This document shows, piece after piece, positions 7,934 to 17,407 of a stretch of DNA of 64,000 nucleotides; within the stretch, counting starts at the first letter, position 1, and the number at the start of each line of letters is the position of its first letter. Source of the stretch: Candidatus Mailhella merdavium. GTDB lineage: Bacteria > Desulfobacterota > Desulfovibrionia > Desulfovibrionales > Desulfovibrionaceae. Below the pieces are notes generated by a model. The model was given only the letters and a program-made list of their open reading frames with translations. It ran no database searches and was not told where the DNA came from. Position numbers and translations under genes: made by a program. The stretch is taken from assembly GCA_019119045.1 (NCBI GenBank), contig DWXS01000050.1, positions 1-64,000 of the forward strand. The letters are read 5' to 3'.

Positions 7934-9108
7934 TTATATACGTGCCACGCCGCTCCTGCGGGCAGCCTCGGCAACGGCCGCAGCAACGGCATCCTTCACC
8001 CGGAGATCAAAGGCGGCAGGAAGGATATATTCGGCATTCAGCTCATTGTCTCCCACCAGATCAGCCAGAGCGCGCGCCGCAGCAATCTTCATCTCGTCGT
8101 TGATATCACAGGCTCGCACATCCAATGCCCCGCGGAAAATTCCGGGGAAGGCCAGCACGTTGTTGACCTGATTGGGGAAGTCGCTCCGCCCCGTGGATAC
8201 CACTGCCGCGCCGCCGGCCTTGGCTTCATCCGGATATATTTCAGGAACGGGGTTGGCGCAGGCAAAAATAATGGCATCCTTGTTCATGCCGGCAACCATT
8301 TCCTTTGTCACGGTACCGGGCCCGGACACGCCGATGAACACGTCCGCACCCCGGATTACCTGTTCCAGGCTTCCCTTTTCCCTGCTCAGGTTGGTGACTT
8401 CGGCAATCTCGCGCTTGATGGGATTGAGATCATCCCTTCCGGCATAAATCGCACCCTTGCGGTCGGTCATGATGACATTTTTGAGACCCATGCTCATGAG
8501 CAGGCGGATAATGGCAATCCCTGCCGCACCTGCGCCGGAAGTAACAATCCGGACATCCTCGATGCGCTTGCCCACCAGCTTGAGCGCGTTCAGCACACCG
8601 GCCAGCGTTATGACGGCCGTGCCGTGCTGGTCGTCATGGAAAATCGGAATATCGCAACGCTCCTTCAGGCGACGTTCAATTTCAAAGCAGCGCGGCGCGG
8701 AAATATCTTCCAGATTCACCCCGCCGAAGGAACCTGCAAGCAGGGCCACAGTATTGACGATATCGTCCACTTCCTTGCTGCGCACGCAAAGGGGAATGGC
8801 ATCCACCCCCCCCCGAAGGCCTTGAACAGCACACACTTGCCTTCCATGACGGGCATTCCCGCTTCCGGCCCGATATCGCCCAGACCCAGCACTGCACTGC
8901 CGTCGGTCACAACCGCCACGGTATTCCAGCGGCGCGTCAGCTCATAGCTCTTATTCACATCCTTCTGAATTTCCAGACAGGGCTGAGCCACCCCGGGGGT
9001 ATAGGCCAGAGACAGGGCCTCCGCACTGTCCACCTGTGCCCGGGGAGTGATTTCGATTTTTCCCTTGAGCGCATAATGCAGTTTTAATGATTCTGCCGCG
9101 TAGTCCAT
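7934..9108 (-). pseudogene. NAD(P)-malic enzyme, split by a frameshift in a nine-G run
   Basis: Converts malate to pyruvate and CO2. The start ATG at 9108 has CGGAGG 5-10 bases upstream. The first frame gives [12 protein letters not shown] and [15 protein letters not shown], then FKAFGG; the conserved continuation [26 protein letters not shown] and ANPVPEI is in another frame. The switch falls on nine consecutive G on the coding strand (8806-8814). Seven or ten G would restore one frame of about 390 codons, a normal size for the short bacterial enzyme. No other damage is visible, so this may be a sequencing error in a homopolymer, a recent mutation, or slippage-based on/off variation. It lies downstream of the BCCT gene on the same strand. 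Confidence 0.8.
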
Positions 9109-9256
9109 GGAATTCCTCCGTATGTTCACATGATGGAGCAACGTGCGGAGGAAATGCCCTCCGCCATGCGCCATCCTCTTCATTCAGAATGGAATCTCTC
9201 CGCATATCCTTCAGCCGTGCCACGGCTGTCGGGCGGAGGAGTGAGAGGAGTGAAAC

Positions 9257-9289
9257 GCGGCGGAATCCGGGATTGCCGTATTCCGCCGC
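9257..9289 (-). terminator. Hairpin terminator after the BCCT gene
   Basis: GCGGCGGAAT (9257-9266) and ATTCCGCCGC (9280-9289) make a perfect 10-bp stem with a 13-base loop, 23 bases past the BCCT stop codon on the minus strand. Only a short U run (GTTT) follows, so termination may be partial. Confidence 0.6.
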
Positions 9290-9311
9290 ATACTTTCAAA
9301 AGATTTCTGTC

Positions 9312-10949
9312 TTATTCCGCCTTTCCTGCCCACCGGGCCCGGATGCATTCCCACAGAGCGGAACGCTTCGCTTCCGGCGCTCCGGAGTCCGGCGCGTTGG
9401 CGACCTCATCCTCATAAAGGTAATTTCTGTTGATATCACGAGGACGCTTGGCCATGTACATGATGAAGCCGAATACCATGGCCAGCCCGACGAACACGAT
9501 GGGGAAGCCGGCAAAGGTCTTGACCATCTTGATACCGTCTATGCCGCCGGAAAGAGTGAAGAGCAGCGAAGCGGCAAGAATGAGTATGCCCCAGCACAGC
9601 TTGAGGCCGAAATGCGCTTCTTCCGATTCGGAGCTGTTGCGCATGGTCATGCTGGAAATGGTGGAAATCATGGAGTTGGCAAGCGTAATGAAGGAAATGG
9701 CGATGATCAGCAGCATGAAGGGCTTGACCAGAGAGGCCAGCGGCACGCCGTTGAAGGCTTCCAGCGGCATGGCTTCGGCGCCGAGGGTCTTGTAGATATC
9801 GTAGTAGTTGACGCCTTCATAGAACTGGGCGTGCAGCACCGTCCCGCCGAATATGGAGAACCACACCAGGCCGAATATGGAGGGCATGAGCCAGTTGACC
9901 ACCACGAACTGACGCAGGGTGCGGCCGTAGCCGAGGCGCACAAAGAACAAGCCCATGACCGGCCCGTAGGACAGCCAGTTCACCCACCAGTACATATCCC
10001 ACCACTGCGGCCACAGTTCCCCGTTCGGGAACGGCGCGGTATAGGTCATGGATTCAATAAAGTTACCGAGGTAGGAACCGGTGGACTGGGTGAACAGGTT
10101 GAAGATATAGGCCGCCGGCCCGCACAGCAGCAGATAGGCCAGAAGGAACAGGAAGAACCATGCGTTTTTGTCCCCAAGCCAGAGTATGCCGCGCTGGAGT
10201 CCGCTGATGCTGGTTGCGGTATAGGCTATGCAGATGGCCACGCCGATGGCGATATAGAGCATGGTGTTCGGGGTTATGCCGAAAACCAGTTCCACACCCT
10301 TGCCGAGCTGGAGTATGCCGTACCCGAGAGAACCGGCCACACCGCCCACCAGCGCAAACACCGTCAGAACGTCGATGACCGTGGCCAGCCTGGTATTGAC
10401 GGCTCTGTCGCCCAGCAAGGGAACAAGCCCGGAACTCACATTGAAGGGCTTGCGCATGTTATGGCACACATAGGCCAGAATCAGACCGAAGGTCACATAA
10501 ATGGCATAGGGAGTCAGCGTCCAGTGCAGAAAGGTGGTGCGCATTCCCCAGAGTACGGCCGCATTGCTTCCCGATTCCAGACCGAGGCTCGGCGCAGGTT
10601 CCATGGCGAAGAGCAGAGGCTCCACCGCTCCCCAGAAGACTACGCCCGTCCCGATTCCCGCACACAGGGATACCACGAACCACTGCCAGTATGACATTTT
10701 CGGCTTTGCGTTCGGCCCGCCCAGACGGATATTTCCTATGGGATGGAAAATAACCGTGAGAACAAAGAATACAAAGATCAGCATGGTGATGCTCACCAGC
10801 CAGCCGAGATCCCACATGAGCGTTTCAAATACGGCAGTAAGCGTCGGAACGAAACTGTCCTTGAACACCAGACCCAGAACGATCACAACCAGAAAGATAA
10901 GAGCCGGCACAAGCAGCACGGAATGACGCAATTTCATTTCAGCTTTCAT
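9312..10949 (-). CDS. BCCT-family betaine/choline/carnitine-type transporter
   Basis: 545 residues with about 12 hydrophobic helices. GIGTGVVFWGAVEPLLF is the BCCT core glycine-rich motif. The tryptophan-rich stretch WWDMYWWVNWLSYGP followed by GYGRTLRQF corresponds to the substrate-box helix and the following amphipathic helix of BetP/CaiT/BetT. These carriers import quaternary ammonium or sulfonium compounds, by sodium or proton symport or by exchange; the exact substrate cannot be read here. GGGAG lies about 9 bases before the ATG at 10949; ATG at 10937 is an alternative. It follows the aspartase-like gene by 44 bases and is probably co-transcribed, linking uptake of a betaine-like compound to that lyase. 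Confidence 0.93.
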   Translation of the reverse strand: MKAEMKLRHSVLLVPALIFLVVIVLGLVFKDSFVPTLTAVFETLMWDLGWLVSITMLIFVFFVLTVIFHPIGNIRLGGPNAKPKMSYWQWFVVSLCAGIGTGVVFWGAVEPLLFAMEPAPSLGLESGSNAAVLWGMRTTFLHWTLTPYAIYVTFGLILAYVCHNMRKPFNVSSGLVPLLGDRAVNTRLATVIDVLTVFALVGGVAGSLGYGILQLGKGVELVFGITPNTMLYIAIGVAICIAYTATSISGLQRGILWLGDKNAWFFLFLLAYLLLCGPAAYIFNLFTQSTGSYLGNFIESMTYTAPFPNGELWPQWWDMYWWVNWLSYGPVMGLFFVRLGYGRTLRQFVVVNWLMPSIFGLVWFSIFGGTVLHAQFYEGVNYYDIYKTLGAEAMPLEAFNGVPLASLVKPFMLLIIAISFITLANSMISTISSMTMRNSSESEEAHFGLKLCWGILILAASLLFTLSGGIDGIKMVKTFAGFPIVFVGLAMVFGFIMYMAKRPRDINRNYLYEDEVANAPDSGAPEAKRSALWECIRARWAGKAE

Positions 10950-10993
10950 CTAGCTTGCTCCCAATATATTTTCCTGTAAAAACCCAAAAACGT

Positions 10994-12424
10994 TTATCCC
11001 CTGGGCCCGGAGGAATACCTGTTCCTTGCCTCGGCAATGGCCTGAGCCATCTGTTCTCCGTCCGTCATCCGGGCAGGATCGAGCAGTTCGGCGGCCGCCT
11101 CTTCGCCCAGCAGTCCCAGATCAACTGCAACTTCCCGGATGCTCCTGCCGGAAGAAAGAGCCTCTCTTGCCACACGGGAACCGGCTTCGTAGCCGAAAAC
11201 CGCCGCGATCATCGCGGCAAGCGCGGTGGATTTTTCCGCCTCCTCCCGGCAATGCCCGACATCAGCCTTCACTCCGGCCACGCAACGCCGGGCGAAAAGA
11301 ACAATCGAGCGGGACAGAAGACGGCAGGAATCCAGCGTGCATCTGGTCACCACGGCTTCCCACACATTGAGTTCAAGTTCCCCGCGTTCCACGGCCATGG
11401 TCACGGCCGCATCGTTTCCGCAGACAAGAAAATGAACCTGCATGACAAGCTCGGGCAGAATGGGGTTGATCTTGCCGGGCATGATGGAAGATCCCGGAAG
11501 AACCGCGGGCAGTATCAGCTCGCCCATGCCTCCCTTCGGCCCGGAAGAAAGCAGACGGAGATCGGAACCCATTTTCGAGAGTCCGGCACTCAACGCCTTG
11601 AGTGCCGAAGAAATGTGAATGTGAATATCCCCGAACTGCATGGCATCGAAACAGTTCTCCGCAGCTCGTACTTCCAGGCCGGAAAGTTCCTTCAATCTGG
11701 CAAAAACAGCTTTTTTGAAGCCCGGCAAACTGCCCGCGCCTGTTCCGACGGCCGTGCCCCCCAGCGGCAGTTCAAGGCAATCCGCAGCCAGACGCTTCAG
11801 ATTGTCCTTCTGACGCCGCAGAAAGCTGACCCATGCGGAAAAGTTCTGTCCCAGGGTCACGGGAAGAGCATCCTGGAGACAGGTTCTGCCCAGCTTGACC
11901 GTATCTCTGAACTCCTCTTCCTTGCCCGCCGACACCTCCGCCAGCTCTTCCACCGCGTCGCAGACCTCTTCAAGAAGTTCATGCGCGGCAAGCAGCATCG
12001 CCGAAGGAAGCACGTCGTTGGTGGACTGCCCCATGTTCACATGCGTGTTGGGATGGACATCGAGCCCTGACAGTATGGCCGAGGCCCTGTGGGCCAGAAC
12101 CTCGTTGACGTTCATGTGAACGCTTACGCCGCCTCCGCCGGTGATCAGATCCACAGGGAACTGATCGTTCCAGCGTCCGGCAATGACTTCGTCCGCCGCC
12201 TTGCAAATAGCCCCGGCAACGGTCCGATCCAGTCCTCCCACTTCCAGATTGGCGAGCGCGGCGGCCTTCTTGATCATCGCTATCGCCCGGATCAGCACCA
12301 TGCCGTCCTGCCCGAAACTGTGCCCCGTCACTCCGGAAGCCCCAACTCCGCGCAGCGTCTGAATCCCGAACAGGGAAGCGTCATCAAGTTCCATCTCACC
12401 CAGAAAATCATGTTCGATTCGCAT
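10994..12424 (-). CDS. Aspartase/fumarase-superfamily lyase 1 (aspartate ammonia-lyase-like)
   Basis: 476 residues. The superfamily signature GSSIMPGKINP is intact, and the N-terminal IEHDFLGE..LFGIQTLRG, the region GQSTNDVLPSA and GTAVGTGAG match aspartases. Members cleave C-N or C-O bonds beside a carboxylate, typically releasing fumarate and an amine. Sequence alone does not fix the substrate: aspartate, another aspartate derivative, or a trimethylammonium compound are all possible given the BCCT carrier immediately downstream. GGAGGGG precedes the ATG at 12424. It is transcribed divergently from the IclR regulator, which is its likely controller. Confidence 0.85.
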   Translation of the reverse strand: MRIEHDFLGEMELDDASLFGIQTLRGVGASGVTGHSFGQDGMVLIRAIAMIKKAAALANLEVGGLDRTVAGAICKAADEVIAGRWNDQFPVDLITGGGGVSVHMNVNEVLAHRASAILSGLDVHPNTHVNMGQSTNDVLPSAMLLAAHELLEEVCDAVEELAEVSAGKEEEFRDTVKLGRTCLQDALPVTLGQNFSAWVSFLRRQKDNLKRLAADCLELPLGGTAVGTGAGSLPGFKKAVFARLKELSGLEVRAAENCFDAMQFGDIHIHISSALKALSAGLSKMGSDLRLLSSGPKGGMGELILPAVLPGSSIMPGKINPILPELVMQVHFLVCGNDAAVTMAVERGELELNVWEAVVTRCTLDSCRLLSRSIVLFARRCVAGVKADVGHCREEAEKSTALAAMIAAVFGYEAGSRVAREALSSGRSIREVAVDLGLLGEEAAAELLDPARMTDGEQMAQAIAEARNRYSSGPRG

Positions 12425-12453
12425 GGGGCCCCTCCGGACTGGGAATTTTATGC

Positions 12454-12482
12454 TTTCAATTTTTGCAGAATCAGCGTATTCT
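12454..12482 (+). promoter_or_regulatory. Candidate iclR promoter with overlapping palindromic operator
   Basis: TTTCAA (12454-12459), a 17-base spacer and TATTCT (12477-12482) form a weak sigma-70-like promoter pointing at the IclR gene. The palindrome AGAAT-N6-ATTCT (12467-12482) covers the -10 box, and a second inverted repeat TCAG-N6-CTGA lies at 12493-12506. The arrangement suits autorepression and control of the divergent lyase-BCCT operon. Not verified. Confidence 0.4.
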
Positions 12483-12528
12483 ATGGGTTTGTTCAGCTAA
12501 TTCTGAGGTCACAGAAAGGAGGATTGCC

Positions 12529-13326
12529 GTGACCGATGCCACAGAGGCGCATAGCCCGGCACCTGAAGGAAAACGGGAATCGGGCGGAGCGCAGGCAGTA
12601 GATCGCGCATTACTCCTGTTGCGGCTGGTCGGAGAAGAAAAGGGGCCGGTGTCGCTTCAGACGCTGTGCGCCCGATCCGGGCTGAACCGAACAACAGTCT
12701 GGCGTCTGCTCACCTGTCTGGAAAAGAATCACTTTCTGGCCCGGAATCCTTTCACCAAGGAATACGATCTCGGCTATGCCGTGTCGCATCTCTGCGCGCT
12801 CCCTCAAAGAAGAAACGCCCCTCTGATCAGGCTCGTACTGCCGGAAATGGAACAGCTCATGGAGCAGTTTCAGGAATCGGTGCTGCTCAGTGTGCCCTGT
12901 CCCGGAGGAACCATCACCATCTGCCAGATCGATCCGCAGCGCAGTGTCCGCCTGAAGGATTACGTCAACCAGGTAACGCCGCTGTGGGGAACTTCCACCG
13001 GAAAGGTGCTGCTGGCGCACTTCCCCCCGAAACAGCTTGAATCCTTCCTCTGTCAGCCGCTTTCTGCCTTCACTCCGGATACGATTACAGACCCTGAACT
13101 TCTGCGCCGGGAAATTATCCAGGCCAGCAGCGCAGGTTATGCCACTGTAGACGGGGAGTGGAGCGGAGAAGAAAGCGGGATTTCCGCACCCATTCTTTCC
13201 TGCGGCGAACCTGTTGCCGTGCTGGGAATCGGCGGCCCCCGCACCCGGCTGACGCCTCAGGTCATGAAACAGATTGCTCCTGCCCTGTGCGCCGCCTGCC
13301 GCAAGGTGGAAAAGCTGATCGCCTGA
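12529..13326 (+). CDS. IclR-family transcriptional regulator
   Basis: 265 residues from a GTG at 12529, chosen because AAAGGAGG ends 6 bases before it; the longer upstream reading lacks such a site. The N-terminal winged helix (AVDRALLLLRLV..., then SGLNRTTVWRLLTCLEKNHF) is typical of IclR DNA binding. The C-terminal effector domain contains LWGTSTGKVLLAHFP, the usual IclR motif. It sits divergently from lyase 1-BCCT and converges on the ADH-ALDH-lyase 2 operon, so it may control both. The effector is presumably the imported substrate or a breakdown product. Confidence 0.9.
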   Translation: MTDATEAHSPAPEGKRESGGAQAVDRALLLLRLVGEEKGPVSLQTLCARSGLNRTTVWRLLTCLEKNHFLARNPFTKEYDLGYAVSHLCALPQRRNAPLIRLVLPEMEQLMEQFQESVLLSVPCPGGTITICQIDPQRSVRLKDYVNQVTPLWGTSTGKVLLAHFPPKQLESFLCQPLSAFTPDTITDPELLRREIIQASSAGYATVDGEWSGEESGISAPILSCGEPVAVLGIGGPRTRLTPQVMKQIAPALCAACRKVEKLIA

Positions 13327-13333
13327 ATCCCAG

Positions 13334-13371
13334 GGAGGATCGCATCCTTTTCGGGAGGAATGCGATCCTCC
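13334..13371. terminator. Hairpin between convergent iclR-type and ADH genes
   Basis: GGAGGATCGCAT (13334-13345) and ATGCGATCCTCC (13360-13371) form a perfect 12-bp stem with a 14-base loop, 7 bases after the regulator stop codon. A short T run (CATTTT) follows on the plus strand. It probably terminates both converging transcripts. Confidence 0.7.
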
Positions 13372-13410
13372 GGGCATTTTCCGCAGGTCGGAACATGCCC
13401 TTATTCTTTA

Positions 13411-14523
13411 TTAGAATTCCACGACGTAGCGTCCCATGTTCTTGCCCTTGGGATCGCGGAAGATATCAAAGACGCGGTTGATGTCTTCAAGTTTGATGCG
13501 TTCGATGATCAGGCTGTCCAGATCATACTTTCCTTCAAGATAAAGCTTGGCAATACGCGGAAAATCATTGAAGGGATTGACGTCGCCGTAGAAGCTGCCC
13601 TTAAGAACCTTCGCCACGCGGTGGAAGCTGCCGGAGGGAAGAACAAGCTGACCGTCGGCAGGATAGGCGCCGATGACGACGGTGGTGGAACCCTTGCGGC
13701 CGCACTGCCAGGCAATGGAACCGACCTTGGTGTTTCCGGTGCAGTCGATCACATATTCGGCGCCGAGGCCGTCCGTCAGTTCCTTTACGGCAGCGGGAAC
13801 ATCGGCAACCTTGCCGGTGTTGATGGTATGCGTCGCACCGAAACGGGAAGCCTGTGCCAGGTTGTCATCCTTGATATCGCAGGCAATGATGGTGCTGGCG
13901 CCGGCGATGCGGGCACCCTGAATAGCATTGGCGCCCACGCCGCCGATACCGAAAATGGCAACGGAGGAACCGGGGGTGACCTGAGCCGCACGAACAGCCG
14001 CGCCGTATCCGGTGGCCACGCCGCATCCGATCATGCAGGCCTGCGCCATGGGCATTTCATCGGGAATCTTGATGCAGCTCATTTCCGGAACAACCGTATA
14101 TTCGGCAAAGGTGGACAGCAGGGAGGAATGATAGCAGGGGCCTCCGTCCAGCGTCATACGGGTGGTGCCGTCCATCAGGGTGCCGCCGAACATGGGGCCG
14201 AAAGCCGATTCGCACAGGCTGAACTTGCCCGCGCGGCAATAGGCGCAGGTTCCGCAATAGGGCACCCAGCTCAGGGTCACATAGTCGCCGGGCTTGCAGG
14301 TGGTGACATAGGGGCCGACGGAAACGACCTGTCCTGCTCCTTCATGTCCCAGAACCTGAGGAATGGGAGTGGTGGGATCTTCCAGCGTGTTCAAGTCGCT
14401 GTGACAGACGGCCGTGGCAAGGATTTTGACCAGCACTTCATGGGCTTTCGGTTCAGCCAGTTCCACTTCACGAATTTCAACCGGTTTTCCGACCTGAGTC
14501 ATGACGGCAGCTTTCATCTTCAT
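13411..14523 (-). CDS. Zinc-dependent alcohol dehydrogenase, class III/benzyl-alcohol type
   Basis: 370 residues. The catalytic-zinc region AVCHSDL and GHEGAGQV is present, as are the four structural-zinc cysteines in CGTCAYCRAGKFSLC and the nucleotide-binding glycines GIGGVGANAIQ followed by an acidic residue (ACDIKDDN), favouring NAD over NADP. GGAGG is 7 bases before the ATG at 14523. The enzyme should interconvert an alcohol and an aldehyde in the cytoplasm. It follows the aldehyde dehydrogenase gene by 141 bases; that gap contains a GC-rich hairpin (14627-14651, CGCGCGC/GCGCGCG) that may modulate read-through or mRNA stability. Together with the dehydrogenase it could take an alcohol to a carboxylate. 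Confidence 0.92.
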   Translation of the reverse strand: MKMKAAVMTQVGKPVEIREVELAEPKAHEVLVKILATAVCHSDLNTLEDPTTPIPQVLGHEGAGQVVSVGPYVTTCKPGDYVTLSWVPYCGTCAYCRAGKFSLCESAFGPMFGGTLMDGTTRMTLDGGPCYHSSLLSTFAEYTVVPEMSCIKIPDEMPMAQACMIGCGVATGYGAAVRAAQVTPGSSVAIFGIGGVGANAIQGARIAGASTIIACDIKDDNLAQASRFGATHTINTGKVADVPAAVKELTDGLGAEYVIDCTGNTKVGSIAWQCGRKGSTTVVIGAYPADGQLVLPSGSFHRVAKVLKGSFYGDVNPFNDFPRIAKLYLEGKYDLDSLIIERIKLEDINRVFDIFRDPKGKNMGRYVVEF

Positions 14524-14664
14524 GGGAAACCTCCATATAATAAGGATGCAGGTTGATAGTTGCAGGGCCGAACGGGGAGACCCGCTCCGGCCCGCTATGA
14601 CCGGAACGCGACATGCTGCTGTGTGTCGCGCGCCCCTCTGCGGTGCGCGCGGCGCCTCAGGCTA

Positions 14665-16158
14665 TCAATATGCGTACCAGATAGACTTACGCTTGGTGTA
14701 CAAATCCAGAGACAGGTTGCCGCATTCCATACCCCAGCCGCTCTGCTTGTAGCCGCCGAAGGGGCTGGTATGTTCGTAACAACCGTATTTATTGATGAAT
14801 ATCTGTCCGGCCTGGAGAGCCTTGGACATACGCTGAGTGCGGGCCACGTCGTTGGTCCAGAAACCGGCGGCCAGTCCGTAGGGGCTGTCGTTAGCGATAC
14901 GGATGGCTTCTTCTTCCGTTTCGAAGGGGATTACCGTAAGCACGGGTCCGAAAATTTCTTCACGGGCAATGCGCATCTGATTGTTGCAGTCCGCAAAAAT
15001 GGTGGGGTTGATGAAATACCCGTCGGCATTGGAGCCTTCCACGTTGCGGTCGCCGCCGCAGACAAGGCGTCCGCCTTCAGCCTTGCCGATTTCGATATAA
15101 CGCATGATGGATTCAAAATGCTCTTTGGATACCTGCGCGCCCTGATTGGACGTAGGATCAAAGGGATCGCCCACCTTCCAGGTCTTGTAGCGTTCCGCCA
15201 TACCGGCCAGAACTTTTTCATACACCGGCTTCTGTATCAGCAGGCGGGTGGGCTCGGAGCATTTTTCCCCCTTGCCGTAGAACATGGCCACAAAGGAACG
15301 CTCAATGGCCCAATCCATATCGGGAGCGTCGGCAAAAATGATGTTCGGGGACTTTCCGCCCAGTTCCAGACTGATGGTCTTCAGGTTGGAGTCGGCGGAG
15401 TCATGCACCAGCTTGCGGCCTACCGCAGTACTGCCGGTGAAGGCCACCTTGTCCACGCGCGGATGCCGCGTGATGAAGGTACCGATGGAGCCGCGCCCCA
15501 CAATCAGGTTGATCACACCTTCCGGCAGGAGGCCGGATTCATGGAAAATTTCAAAGAGACGTACAAGAGAAAACGAAGTGAAGCTGGAAGGCTTGATCAC
15601 CACGACGTTGCGCATGGCCAGAGCAGGAGCCAGCTTGTATCCGGCCATGTCCATGGGGTAGTTCCAGGGAATGATCTGTCCGCATACCCCCACAGGTTCG
15701 CGCACGGTGTAGGAGAAGAAATTCCCCATGACCGGGTTCACTTCGCCATAATACTTGTCGCACCATCCTGAATAGTAATCAAAGAAGTCCGCTACGTTGA
15801 CAACGTCTTCGCAGGATTCGGGGAAGGTCTTGCCGTTGTCCATGGTTTCCAGCGTGGCAAGCTCTTCCACATGTTCCCGGATGAGCGCGGAAAGCTTGCG
15901 CATGATGACGCCGCATTCCTTATGACTGATGGTAGAAGTCCAGGGGCCTTCGTCAAAGGCCTTGCGTGCGGCATCAACGGCACGATCCACGTCGCTTTCA
16001 TTCGCACAGCGCAGATGCCCGATGACCTTGCCCGTGGCAGGATTGACGGAATCCAGCACGTCTCCGGAACCGTCCACCCACTTACCGCCGATGTAGAGCG
16101 ATTTGGTGTCCTTCAGCCATTTTTCGGCCCATTCGATTTTCGGACTATACGTACCCAT
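14665..16158 (-). CDS. Aldehyde dehydrogenase, betaine-aldehyde-dehydrogenase-like
   Basis: 497 residues from the ATG at 16158 (AAGGAG 7 bases upstream); an in-frame extension to 16245 has no ribosome site. Family landmarks are PWNYPMDM, the NAD-binding FTGSTAVGR, the catalytic glutamate in LELGGKSPNIIF and the catalytic cysteine in GEKCSEPTRLL. The C-terminal half has EEIFGPVLTV and the usual terminal SPFGGYKQSGWG. It resembles enzymes acting on betaine aldehyde, aminoaldehydes and simple aldehydes. It lies 31 bases after lyase 2 and ahead of the ADH gene, so the three form one operon. Confidence 0.92.
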   Translation of the reverse strand: MGTYSPKIEWAEKWLKDTKSLYIGGKWVDGSGDVLDSVNPATGKVIGHLRCANESDVDRAVDAARKAFDEGPWTSTISHKECGVIMRKLSALIREHVEELATLETMDNGKTFPESCEDVVNVADFFDYYSGWCDKYYGEVNPVMGNFFSYTVREPVGVCGQIIPWNYPMDMAGYKLAPALAMRNVVVIKPSSFTSFSLVRLFEIFHESGLLPEGVINLIVGRGSIGTFITRHPRVDKVAFTGSTAVGRKLVHDSADSNLKTISLELGGKSPNIIFADAPDMDWAIERSFVAMFYGKGEKCSEPTRLLIQKPVYEKVLAGMAERYKTWKVGDPFDPTSNQGAQVSKEHFESIMRYIEIGKAEGGRLVCGGDRNVEGSNADGYFINPTIFADCNNQMRIAREEIFGPVLTVIPFETEEEAIRIANDSPYGLAAGFWTNDVARTQRMSKALQAGQIFINKYGCYEHTSPFGGYKQSGWGMECGNLSLDLYTKRKSIWYAY

Positions 16159-16189
16159 GGCAGACTCCTTATTGGTTATCCGTTTATTG

Positions 16190-17407
16190 TCAGGAGTTTT
16201 CGGTCCCGGCCCCACGATTGCGCAGATCGGCAACCACGGCCTCAAGCCCTTCCTTCTTTATGCGGGAGGAAAGATACTGATATCCGTACCTTTCCTTGCA
16301 GGCTACAATGATCGGTATTCTGCTGGCGGCATATTCCCGGCACACTGTTTCATTAATCGTAATTCCCGCGACGCAGCGTTCCCGTAATGACACCATGGCC
16401 CGGAGCAGCATCCCCATGCTGTCCAGCAGCAAAAATCCCATCATTTCTTCCCAGAGATTGATGTGGATTTCGCCAAGCCCCACGGCACGCTGGATCACGC
16501 CGTCATGCCCCTCGATCAGCATGGCGCACTGAATCATCATTTCCGGTATCACCGGGTTGACCTTGCCGGGGAAAAACGAAGATCCCGCCTGCACCGCCGG
16601 CAGACGCAGTTCTCGCAAACCGGTTTCCGGCCCGGAGGAAAGCAGCCGCAGATCTCTGGAAAACTTGGCGAGAATCTGTGCCAGCCGACCTGTGAGCCCG
16701 GAAACCGCAGCCAGGTCATCGGGATATTCGGCCGCATCCAGCGGACTTTCCCGCCATGTTACCTCGTAGCCCAGAACATCCTTCAGAGCGGGCAGTATTT
16801 CCCGGCGATAGCTTTCCGGAGCCCCCGTTCCCGTGCCGACCACCGTCCAGCCCAGATTCACGCGGGTCATTCTTTTCCGCCAGAGAGCGATATCCTCGCG
16901 CTGACGACGAATCGCCGCAGCCGTACCGGAAAACAGCGCGCCGGCCGAAATTTCCATCCCGTCCTGCAGGCAGGTGCGGGCTATGGTAGGAACGGAAGCA
17001 AAGGCAGAGGCCAGTTCCTCAAGCTTTTCCACCCAGGCGGCTGTCTCTTTGTCCAGTTCCCCGAGCCGTCCGAAAAGCGTCAGGCGCAGCGCGGTATGGC
17101 AGACATCCGACGTGGACTGCGACATGTTCACATCGTCCACAGGCCGTATGTCGACCCCGGCGAGAGAGGCAATGACCTCATTGAGATTCATGTTGAGGCC
17201 TATACCGCCGCCGTGATACACATCCACCGGGAACTGATCCTGATGCCTGCCCGCCGCAAGCTCATCACAGGCGGACATAATCTGTTCCGCCTTGTCCGCC
17301 GGAAGCAGACCGGCCCGCAGATTGGCAAGCGCACAGGCTTTCTTCACCCTGGCAGCACTTTGGATGTAAGCAGGGAAACGGGAAAGCGGGACACCGGAAA
17401 AAGACAT
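16190..17407 (-). CDS. Aspartase/fumarase-superfamily lyase 2, 5' end interrupted by an amber codon
   Basis: 405 residues from the ATG at 17407. The signature reads GSSFFPGKVNP, with F in place of the usual M, and NMNLNEVIASLAG and SQSTSDVCHTAL match the superfamily. However, homology clearly extends upstream: the 14 codons before 17407 encode PLYGEQTRLTLQN, the conserved N-terminal substrate-loop region of this family, and a well-placed start (ATG at 17476 after GGAGG) is in the same frame. Between them lies a single in-frame TAG at 17449-17447. The ATG at 17407 has no visible ribosome site. The gene is thus either freshly inactivated, read through at the amber codon, or mis-sequenced at one base. 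It shares only distant similarity with lyase 1. Confidence 0.75.
   Translation of the reverse strand: MSFSGVPLSRFPAYIQSAARVKKACALANLRAGLLPADKAEQIMSACDELAAGRHQDQFPVDVYHGGGIGLNMNLNEVIASLAGVDIRPVDDVNMSQSTSDVCHTALRLTLFGRLGELDKETAAWVEKLEELASAFASVPTIARTCLQDGMEISAGALFSGTAAAIRRQREDIALWRKRMTRVNLGWTVVGTGTGAPESYRREILPALKDVLGYEVTWRESPLDAAEYPDDLAAVSGLTGRLAQILAKFSRDLRLLSSGPETGLRELRLPAVQAGSSFFPGKVNPVIPEMMIQCAMLIEGHDGVIQRAVGLGEIHINLWEEMMGFLLLDSMGMLLRAMVSLRERCVAGITINETVCREYAASRIPIIVACKERYGYQYLSSRIKKEGLEAVVADLRNRGAGTENS

Noticed and set aside
9087..10694. 535-codon open frame antisense to the BCCT gene
   Set aside because: Low-complexity H/G/Q-rich translation, no family motifs, and it mirrors a strongly supported membrane protein.
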